This document shows, one piece after another, positions 10,164 through 16,683 of a stretch of DNA of 64,000 nucleotides (positions are counted from its first letter, which is position 1; every line of letters starts with the position of its first letter). The position numbers and the translations under genes are program-made. Source of the DNA: Lachnospiraceae bacterium (GTDB lineage Bacteria; Bacillota; Clostridia; Lachnospirales; Lachnospiraceae); contig SVEE01000001.1 in assembly GCA_015057525.1 (NCBI GenBank), forward strand, positions 62,001-126,000, read 5' to 3'. A model generated the notes under the pieces. The model ran no database searches, had not been told where the DNA came from, and saw nothing but the letters and a program-made list of their open reading frames with translations.

Positions 10164-11288
10164 ATGAGAGCTATAGGTATTATTTTAGCTGGTGGTAACA
10201 GCAGCAGAATGGGAGATTTGTCGTCTAAGAGAGCAGTTGCAGCCATGCCTATCGTAGGAAGCTACAGAGCTATTGACTTTACTCTTTCCAATATGACAAA
10301 TTCACATATACAGAAGGTTGCGGTATATACACAGTATAATTCACGTTCATTGAATGAGCACCTTAATTCTTCTAAGTGGTGGGACTTCGGAAGAAAACAG
10401 GGAGGATTATATGTATTTACTCCAACTATAACAGCAACAAACAGCTATTGGTATAAGGGTACAGCGGATGCTCTTTATCAGAACATCAACTTCCTTAAGT
10501 CAGCTCATGAGCCATATGTTGTTATTGCTTCAGGAGATGGTATTTACAAACTTGATTATAACAAGGTTCTTGAGGAGCACATCGCTACAGGTGCAGATAT
10601 CACTATCGTATGTAAGGATATTCCTGCTGGTGATGATGATATTAACAGATTCGGTGTAGTTAAGCTTGCAGAGGATAATCGTGTTGTAAGCTTTGAGGAG
10701 AAACCTCTTGTAGCGGAAACTAATACAGCTTCTATTGGTGTATATGTTGTAAGAAGAAGACAGCTTATTGAACTTCTTGAGGCATGTGCAGCAGAGGGAA
10801 GAAGCGACTTTGTTAATGATATTCTTGTTCGTTATAAAAACGTTAAGAAGATTTACGCATATAAGCTTGATTCATACTGGAGAAATATTGGTACAATAGA
10901 GTCTTACTTTAAGACTAATATGGACTTCCTTAATAAGGATATCAGAGATTATTTCTTCAGAGAGCATCCAGATGTATACTCAAAGGTGGAAGATTTGCCA
11001 CCAGCTAAGTACAATGGGGATGCGGTAGTTAATAACAGTCTTATTGCCAGTGGTAGTATTATCAATGGTACAGTTGAAGACTCCATTCTGTTTAAGAAGG
11101 TATATGTTGGTAATAACTGCGTTATTAAGAACTCAATTATTCTTAATGATGTTCATATAGGAGATAATTCATATATTGAGAACTGTATCATTGAAAGTAG
11201 AGATACTTTAAGAGCGAATACAGTTCACACAGGAGATCCTAATCAGATTAAAGTTATTGTTGAGAAGAATTTCAGATATTCGCTTTGA
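10164..11288 (+). CDS. glgD: Glucose-1-phosphate adenylyltransferase, GlgD subunit
   Basis: A 374-residue GlgC paralogue that in Firmicutes partners GlgC and boosts its activity. The N-terminal substrate motif is altered relative to GlgC (SSKRAVAAMP where GlgC has [10 protein letters not shown]), as is usual for GlgD. SGDGIYKLDY and FEEKP are kept, and the C-terminal beta-helix is shorter. The ATG at 10164 is chosen over an in-frame GTG at 10155, because it gives the conserved GlgD start MRAIGIILAGG and follows the glgC stop directly. Translation is probably coupled to glgC. Confidence 0.94.
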   Translation: MRAIGIILAGGNSSRMGDLSSKRAVAAMPIVGSYRAIDFTLSNMTNSHIQKVAVYTQYNSRSLNEHLNSSKWWDFGRKQGGLYVFTPTITATNSYWYKGTADALYQNINFLKSAHEPYVVIASGDGIYKLDYNKVLEEHIATGADITIVCKDIPAGDDDINRFGVVKLAEDNRVVSFEEKPLVAETNTASIGVYVVRRRQLIELLEACAAEGRSDFVNDILVRYKNVKKIYAYKLDSYWRNIGTIESYFKTNMDFLNKDIRDYFFREHPDVYSKVEDLPPAKYNGDAVVNNSLIASGSIINGTVEDSILFKKVYVGNNCVIKNSIILNDVHIGDNSYIENCIIESRDTLRANTVHTGDPNQIKVIVEKNFRYSL

Positions 11289-11337
11289 TCGGTAACAGCA
11301 GGTATTTACAGTCATATATTAAAGGGGGATTTAACGT

Positions 11338-11607
11338 ATGCAGATTACAGATGTAAGGGTTAGAAGAGTTACAAAAGAAGGTAAGATGAGAGCAGTAGTC
11401 TCTATTACAATCGACAATGAATTCGTTGTTCATGACATTAAGGTTATTGAAGGCGAGAAGGGATTATTCATTGCTATGCCTAGTCGTAAGGCATCAGATG
11501 GCGAGTATAGAGATATAGCACATCCTATTAATTCTGAGACAAGGGACAAGATACAGGCTCTTATCTTAGAAAAATATCAGGAGACTGCTTCTGATATTGA
11601 CGAATAG
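11338..11607 (+). CDS. spoVG: SpoVG family regulator
   Basis: 89 residues, matching the usual SpoVG length (84-97). It starts [11 protein letters not shown] and contains the strongly conserved core [10 protein letters not shown] followed by the YRDIAHPI element. SpoVG binds DNA and RNA and affects sporulation, division-septum timing, capsule or virulence genes depending on species. AAGGGGG precedes the ATG by 8 bases. It lies 49 bases after glgD and ahead of hprK. Presence of spoVG alone does not prove that the organism sporulates, since the gene is common in non-sporulating Firmicutes. Confidence 0.95.
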   Translation: MQITDVRVRRVTKEGKMRAVVSITIDNEFVVHDIKVIEGEKGLFIAMPSRKASDGEYRDIAHPINSETRDKIQALILEKYQETASDIDE

Positions 11608-11617
11608 TCAGATGAAT

Positions 11618-11646
11618 AAAGGGGCTGCCTTCGCGACAGCTCCTTT
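11618..11646 (+). terminator. GC-rich hairpin between spoVG and hprK (weak terminator or attenuator)
   Basis: A 10-bp stem (11618-11627 with 11637-11646, one G-U pair) with a 9-base loop is followed by AAATATTT rather than a clean T run. It may partly terminate spoVG transcripts and let some read into hprK. Confidence 0.4.
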
Positions 11647-11667
11647 AAATATTTAGGAGGATAATTC

Positions 11668-12612
11668 ATGGAAGAATATAGTGTAACGGTCACAGACCTG
11701 ATTAACAAAATGAACTTAGTTAATCATACACCTGATATTGATACTGATAAGGTATTAATTAAGGATCCAAACATGAATAGACCAGCGGTACAGCTTGCTG
11801 GTTTCTTTGAACATTTTGATGCTGCACGTATTCAGATATGTGGAAATGTAGAGTATGCATATATTGCTAACATGCATACAGAGGAAGAAAATATAGAAAT
11901 CTTCAATAAGCTTTTTGCCTACAAAATACCATGTTTGATATTCTGTAGAGGATTAAAACCATATGATTTTATTATCGAATTAGGAAACAAATATGGTGTT
12001 CCGATTCTTACAGATGAATCAGAAACAACTTCTGAATTTGTTCATGAGGTTGTTAGATGGCTTCACGTTGAATTGGCTCCTAGAATATCTATCCATGCGG
12101 TTTTAGTTGATGTATACGGCGAAGGTGTTCTTATCATGGGAGACAGTGGAATAGGTAAGAGTGAGGCGGCTCTGGAGCTAATCAGAAGAGGTCATCGTCT
12201 TGTGTCAGATGATGTAGTTGAAATCAAGAAAGTTAGTGATGAAACACTGGTTGGAACATCACCAGATACTACAAGACACTTTATTGAACTTCGTGGTATT
12301 GGTATAATTGATGTAAAGACTATGTATGGTGTAGAATGTGTTAAGCAGACACAGACTATCGACTTAGTTATTAATCTGGAAGACTGGAACAAAGAAGCCA
12401 ATTACGACAGACTTGGTCTTGAAGACCAGTATACAGAGTTCCTTGGCAATAAGGTTGTCAGTCATTCGATACCAATTAGACCAGGTAGAAATATAGCGGT
12501 TATAGTTGAGTCAGCAGCAGTTAACCATAGACAGAAGAAGATGGGTTACAATGCTGCACAGGAATTATATAATAGAGTTACTCGTAATATAGCTAGAAAT
12601 TCCAATAAATAA
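11668..12612 (+). CDS. hprK: HPr kinase/phosphorylase
   Basis: 314 residues, typical length. HprK phosphorylates and dephosphorylates Ser46 of HPr or Crh according to fructose-bisphosphate, ATP and phosphate, driving CcpA-type catabolite repression. The N-terminal domain (1-130) is followed by the P-loop GDSGIGKS (residues 158-165), the SDDVVEI segment, the family signature ELRGIGIIDV and the C-terminal RPGRNIAVIVE loop. AGGAGG lies 8 bases before the ATG. Glucokinase follows 43 bases later. Its expected substrate in this window is the Crh-like protein at 16356 (Ser46 present) rather than the ptsH product at 59260, which has Arg at position 46. Confidence 0.96.
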   Translation: MEEYSVTVTDLINKMNLVNHTPDIDTDKVLIKDPNMNRPAVQLAGFFEHFDAARIQICGNVEYAYIANMHTEEENIEIFNKLFAYKIPCLIFCRGLKPYDFIIELGNKYGVPILTDESETTSEFVHEVVRWLHVELAPRISIHAVLVDVYGEGVLIMGDSGIGKSEAALELIRRGHRLVSDDVVEIKKVSDETLVGTSPDTTRHFIELRGIGIIDVKTMYGVECVKQTQTIDLVINLEDWNKEANYDRLGLEDQYTEFLGNKVVSHSIPIRPGRNIAVIVESAAVNHRQKKMGYNAAQELYNRVTRNIARNSNK

Positions 12613-12655
12613 TTATTAATACAAAGTTTAAAATAAGACGACGGAGGATTTTAAA

Positions 12656-13597
12656 ATGGCAAAGTATGTATTTGGTGTTGATATTGGAGGAACAACAGTT
12701 AAGATTGGTTTGTTCTCGGTAGAGGGAGAGCTTCTCTCAAAATGGGAAATTACCACTAGAACAGATGAAGGTGGTAAATATATTTTAAGTGATATTGCAG
12801 AGTCTATTGAAGATAAGCTTACAGAGAAACTTATTGATAAAGAAGATGTAGCTGGTATCGGCATGGGTGTTCCAGGACCGGTAAAAGCAGACGGAACAGT
12901 TCTCAGATGCGTAAACCTTGGATGGGGTGTATTCAATGCTGCTGAGGAACTTGAGAAGATTATTGGTCTTCCTGTAAAGGCTGGAAACGATGCAAACATG
13001 GCTGCTCTTGGAGAAATGTGGCAGGGTGGCGGAAAAGGCTATCAGGATATAGTAATGGTTACTCTTGGTACAGGAGTAGGTGGTGGAATTATCATCGGAG
13101 GCAAGATGCTTTCAGGTGTTAATGGTGCCGGTGGTGAGATTGGACATATTCAGGTAAATGCTGATGAAAGTGAAGTATGTGGATGTGGTAGAAAGGGCTG
13201 CCTTGAGCAGTATACATCAGCAACAGGTATAGTAAGATCAGCAAATATTGCTTTGAATAATTCAGACAAGCCATCAAGTCTTAGAAATGTTCAGTATGTT
13301 TCTGCTAAGGAAGTTTTCGATGCAGCTAAGAAGGGTGACGAACTTGCTTCACAGCTTGTGGAAAATCACGGTAAATGTCTTGGTAAGGCCCTCGCATCAA
13401 TTGCAGCAACAGTTGATCCAGAGATATTTGTAATTGGTGGTGGTGTTTCTAAGGCAGGAGATATTATAACAGATACAACTGCTAAGTATTTCCAGGAGAA
13501 TGCTTTCCATGCATGTAAGAAAACTAAGTTTGCTCTTGCAACATTAGGAAATGATGCAGGTATGTACGGTGGAGCATGTGCTATTTTAAATAGCTAA
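12656..13597 (+). CDS. glcK: ROK-family glucokinase
   Basis: 313 residues. It phosphorylates glucose to glucose-6-phosphate with ATP. The phosphate-1 motif VDIGGTTVKIG opens the protein; GNDANMAALGE carries the catalytic Asp; and the ROK zinc motif CGCGRKGC (Cys175, 177, 182) is complete. The third phosphate motif is IGGGVSKAG. GGAGG precedes the ATG. Its position after hprK fits a carbon-flux role. It lacks any N-terminal winged helix, so it is an enzyme and not a ROK repressor. Specificity for glucose over other hexoses is inferred from the GlcK-like length and motifs. Confidence 0.92.
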   Translation: MAKYVFGVDIGGTTVKIGLFSVEGELLSKWEITTRTDEGGKYILSDIAESIEDKLTEKLIDKEDVAGIGMGVPGPVKADGTVLRCVNLGWGVFNAAEELEKIIGLPVKAGNDANMAALGEMWQGGGKGYQDIVMVTLGTGVGGGIIIGGKMLSGVNGAGGEIGHIQVNADESEVCGCGRKGCLEQYTSATGIVRSANIALNNSDKPSSLRNVQYVSAKEVFDAAKKGDELASQLVENHGKCLGKALASIAATVDPEIFVIGGGVSKAGDIITDTTAKYFQENAFHACKKTKFALATLGNDAGMYGGACAILNS

Positions 13598-13661
13598 TTG
13601 TTAAATTCCACGAACATATTTGCAGAAAAGCTCGAAAATTGTATATATTTTAACATTGAAT

Positions 13662-13711
13662 AAATGAAATCTATCATGTATGATTACAATGTGATAGATT
13701 TCATTTTTTTT
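13662..13711 (+). terminator. Intrinsic terminator after glcK
   Basis: A perfect 15-bp stem (13662-13676 with 13692-13706) with a 15-base loop merges into a T run. The start of murB lies 37 bases downstream, so murB needs its own promoter or read-through. Confidence 0.85.
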
Positions 13712-13747
13712 GAAAAGATATCTTAAATATATTTTTAAAGGATAATC

Positions 13748-14632
13748 ATGATGAATCAGAATATATTCCAAGATGTGAAATATATAGCTAATGAACCCTT
13801 AAGTGGTCATACTACATTTAGAATAGGTGGACCAGCTAAGTTTATTTTTATGCCTAAAAATACAGATGAAATTAAGGCAGTTATAGATTATTGTAAGGAA
13901 AACAATGAGAAGTATATGGTTTTGGGTAATGGAAGCAATGTACTTTTTTCGGATAAGGGTTATGACGGTGTCATAATACAGATATATAATGAAATAAATG
14001 ATATAGAGGTTAGTGGTAATACCATATATGCTAAGGCAGGTGCTCTTCTTTCAAAGATAGCCGCGGCTGCACGAGATAATAGTCTTTCAGGTATGGAATT
14101 TGCGGCAGGTATTCCTGGCACTCTCGGTGGAGCTATTGTTATGAATGCTGGAGCATATGGTGGAGAAATGAAAGATATTGTAACCTATGTGGATGTGCTT
14201 GAAACAACGGGTGAAGTTAAGAGATATACTTGCCAAGAGATGGAATTTGAATATAGACATAGCATTATAGATAAAGACAAAATAGTTTTAGGTGCTATGA
14301 TTAGTCTTGAGCCTGGGGACAAATCTGTCATAATCAGCAAGATGAATGAGCTTAAAGAGGCAAGGGTTTCTAAACAACCATTGGAATATCCAAGTGCTGG
14401 TTCTACATTCAAGAGACCTGAAGGCTACTTTGCTGGAAAATTAATTGATGATTGTGGTCTTAGAGGTTACAAAGTAGGTGGAGCAATGGTCTCTGAAAAA
14501 CATTGTGGATTTGTTATTAATTACGACAATGCTACAAGCGAGGATGTTGTGACACTAATGAATAATGTTAGTAATATGGTGTACGATAAATTTGGGGTAA
14601 GGCTTGAGCCGGAGGTAAAGGTTATACAATGA
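13748..14632 (+). CDS. murB: UDP-N-acetylenolpyruvoylglucosamine reductase
   Basis: 294 residues. It reduces the enolpyruvyl group to give UDP-MurNAc in peptidoglycan synthesis, using FAD and NADPH. FAD-binding signatures are LGNGSNVLFSDKG and AGIPGTLGGAIVMNAGAYGG. The catalytic Ser lies in SAGSTFKRP and the C-terminal Glu in RLEPEVKVI, characteristic of the shorter type II MurB of Gram-positives. Two adjacent ATGs (13748, 13751) could serve; AAAGGA precedes them. The gene overlaps rapZ by 4 bases (ATGA), giving a murB-rapZ-whiA-crh-like unit. Confidence 0.95.
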   Translation: MMNQNIFQDVKYIANEPLSGHTTFRIGGPAKFIFMPKNTDEIKAVIDYCKENNEKYMVLGNGSNVLFSDKGYDGVIIQIYNEINDIEVSGNTIYAKAGALLSKIAAAARDNSLSGMEFAAGIPGTLGGAIVMNAGAYGGEMKDIVTYVDVLETTGEVKRYTCQEMEFEYRHSIIDKDKIVLGAMISLEPGDKSVIISKMNELKEARVSKQPLEYPSAGSTFKRPEGYFAGKLIDDCGLRGYKVGGAMVSEKHCGFVINYDNATSEDVVTLMNNVSNMVYDKFGVRLEPEVKVIQ

Positions 14633-15504
14633 GATTTGTAATTGTTACAGGAATGAGTGGAGCAGGTAAGTCATCAGCGCTACGTATGCTTGAAGATATT
14701 GGTTTCTTTTGTGTGGATAATCTGCCAGTTATGCTGATTCCGAAGTTTGCCGATATTGCATATGATGACGAATTAGAAGTGGATAATGTAGCTATTGGTG
14801 TGGATATAAGAAGTGGTGATGCCTTAGGTCAGTTATCTGTTTGTCTTGAGGATTTAAAAAATAGGAATCATAACTATGAGATATTGTTTTTAGATGCTTC
14901 TGAGCCTGCGCTTGTGAAGAGATATAAGGAGACAAGACGTAAGCATCCCCTCTCTCCAAGTGGCAGAATTAATGAAGGTATAAAGCAGGAAAGAGGAAAA
15001 ATCGAGTTCCTTAAGCAAAAGGCAGATTATATTATTGATACCAGTAATCTTCTCACAAGAGAGCTTAAGACTGAGATTGATAAAATTTTCATAAAAGGTG
15101 AGACTTATAATAACATTATCATTACAGTAATGTCTTTTGGATTCAAATATGGTATACCAAGGGATTCGGATATTGTTCAGGATGTAAGATTCTTACCTAA
15201 TCCTTACTATGATTTGGAACTTAGACCTATGACAGGTAATGATAAGCCTGTAGCAGACATGGTAAGTGGTTGTGACGAATATGCTACATTTATGGAAACT
15301 TTAAATAATATGCTGAAATATTTATTGCCATATTACAAGAGAGAGGGCAAAAATCAGCTGGTGATATCCATTGGATGTACAGGTGGCAAACATCGCTCAG
15401 TAACGGTAGCTAATGATTTATATGAACGTTTACAAAAACTTCCATATACTGTTCGATTGTATCACAGAGACATTACAAAGGATAAGATAGTAAAAGGAGA
15501 GTAG
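14629..15504 (+). CDS. rapZ: RapZ/YvcJ nucleotide-binding protein
   Basis: 291 residues. The P-loop GMSGAGKS is at residues 8-15, the Walker-B-like region at VDNLPVMLIP, and the family's C-terminal signature IGCTGGKHRSV is present with NDLYERL after it. In E. coli RapZ is an RNase E adaptor sensing glucosamine-6-phosphate; in Bacillus YvcJ is a GTP/ATP-binding protein of less clear role. The start overlaps the murB stop. In Bacillus the order is yvcJ-yvcK(glmR)-yvcL(whiA)-crh. Here glmR is absent, with only 4 bases between rapZ and whiA. Confidence 0.94.
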   Translation: MRFVIVTGMSGAGKSSALRMLEDIGFFCVDNLPVMLIPKFADIAYDDELEVDNVAIGVDIRSGDALGQLSVCLEDLKNRNHNYEILFLDASEPALVKRYKETRRKHPLSPSGRINEGIKQERGKIEFLKQKADYIIDTSNLLTRELKTEIDKIFIKGETYNNIIITVMSFGFKYGIPRDSDIVQDVRFLPNPYYDLELRPMTGNDKPVADMVSGCDEYATFMETLNNMLKYLLPYYKREGKNQLVISIGCTGGKHRSVTVANDLYERLQKLPYTVRLYHRDITKDKIVKGE

Positions 15505-15508
15505 AATT

Positions 15509-16363
15509 ATGTCCTTCTCTTCAGATGTTAAGAAAGAACTAACACAACAGATAAGTAGCTCTAGACATTGTAAATTGGCTGAACTTGGAGCTCTCGTTAC
15601 CATGACAGCAAAGTTTCAGGATGGAGAGATAATTTTTGATGCTGAGCAAGAAAATGTTATTAATAAGGTGGCTGTTTTACAGAAGTCTTTAAAAATTGAT
15701 ATTGATACGCCAGAAGGTAAACAGGCAGTAAAATTGCTTGACACCGAGAAAAAAAGATGTATAGTAGATAGGATGTTAATTGAAAGAAATTGTTGCAAGC
15801 AGTCCTATCTTCGAGGTGCATTTTTAGCGGCAGGTTCTGTTACAAATCCTGAAAAGGGATATCATTTTGAGATTGTATGCGAGTGTGAAGAACACGCTCG
15901 TATTCTTATAGATATAATAAAGGATTTTGGGTTAGAACCAAAGTATATTCAGCGAAAGAAATACTTCGTGGTATACATAAAGGATGGCTCAATGATAGTA
16001 GATGTTTTAAATATTATGGGAGCACATGTTTCGCTCATGAACATGGAGAATGTTCGGATTCTGAAAGATATGAGAAATTCTGTAAATAGAAGAGTGAATT
16101 GTGAGACAGCCAATATCAACAAAACTGTTAATGCAGCATTGAGACAGCTTGAAGATATAAGATATATTGAAGCAACAAAAGGTTTGAAATATTTACCTGA
16201 TAATTTAAGAAAGGTTGCAGAACTCAGACTTGAGGAAGAGGAAACACCTTTGAAAGAACTGGGAGAAAAATTGAATCCCCCAATAGGTAAATCAGGAATA
16301 AATCATAGATTAAGAAAAATAAGTGAAATAGCTAGTGAGCTAAGGAGGAATGAAAATGATTAA
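15509..16363 (+). CDS. whiA: WhiA-family DNA-binding protein
   Basis: 284 residues. It begins MSFSSDVKKEL, as WhiA proteins do. The N-terminal LAGLIDADG-like region (containing SYLRGAFLAAGSV) is followed by a C-terminal helix-turn-helix (about 215-280, ending HRLRKISEIA). WhiA controls sporulation and division genes in Streptomyces and affects division and chromosome segregation in Bacillus. AAAGGAG precedes the ATG. The last 8 bases overlap the crh-like gene, whose ribosome site lies inside whiA, so expression is coupled. Confidence 0.94.
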   Translation: MSFSSDVKKELTQQISSSRHCKLAELGALVTMTAKFQDGEIIFDAEQENVINKVAVLQKSLKIDIDTPEGKQAVKLLDTEKKRCIVDRMLIERNCCKQSYLRGAFLAAGSVTNPEKGYHFEIVCECEEHARILIDIIKDFGLEPKYIQRKKYFVVYIKDGSMIVDVLNIMGAHVSLMNMENVRILKDMRNSVNRRVNCETANINKTVNAALRQLEDIRYIEATKGLKYLPDNLRKVAELRLEEEETPLKELGEKLNPPIGKSGINHRLRKISEIASELRRNEND

Positions 16364-16610
16364 TAAGAGTGTAGTTGTTAATTTACCAGCAGATGCAGAG
16401 GCAAGACCTGTAGCGGTATTAGTGCAGATTGCCAGCAAATATGAGAGCAAAATATTTATCATTTCCCAGGGGAAAAAGATTAATGCAAAGAGCATTATGG
16501 GGATGATGAGTCTTGGCTTTGGTAATGGTGATGAACTTACAGTTGAAGCTGAAGGAACTGATGCAGAAGCAGCTGTTGAGGAAATGGCTAATTATATAGA
16601 ATCAAAGTAG
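16356..16610 (+). CDS. crh: Crh-like HPr paralogue (Glu15, Ser46)
   Basis: 84 residues with the HPr fold. From the ATG at 16356 the numbering matches Bacillus HPr exactly. Position 15, the His phosphorylated by Enzyme I, is Glu (DAEARPVAVLVQ). Position 46, the HprK target, is Ser (KKINAKSIMGMMSLG), a segment very close to Bacillus Crh. Crh has Gln15 and acts only through Ser46-P with CcpA. Gene order rapZ-whiA-crh supports orthology. ATG 16356 is preferred over 16350 because AAGGAGG ends 7 bases before it but only 1 base before 16350. It should be unable to serve the PTS. Confidence 0.9.
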   Translation: MINKSVVVNLPADAEARPVAVLVQIASKYESKIFIISQGKKINAKSIMGMMSLGFGNGDELTVEAEGTDAEAAVEEMANYIESK

Positions 16611-16618
16611 TAACTTCC

Positions 16619-16647
16619 TTGCATAAGAAGCTTATTTATGATAAAAT
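16619..16647 (+). promoter_or_regulatory. Candidate promoter for the Sel1-repeat gene
   Basis: TTGCAT and TAAAAT separated by exactly 17 bases lie just after the crh-like stop and 36 bases before the chosen start. No terminator is seen between the two genes, so read-through is also possible. Confidence 0.45.
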
Positions 16648-16683
16648 GTACTATGTATGAAATGCTACAAAGGAGGATATCTG

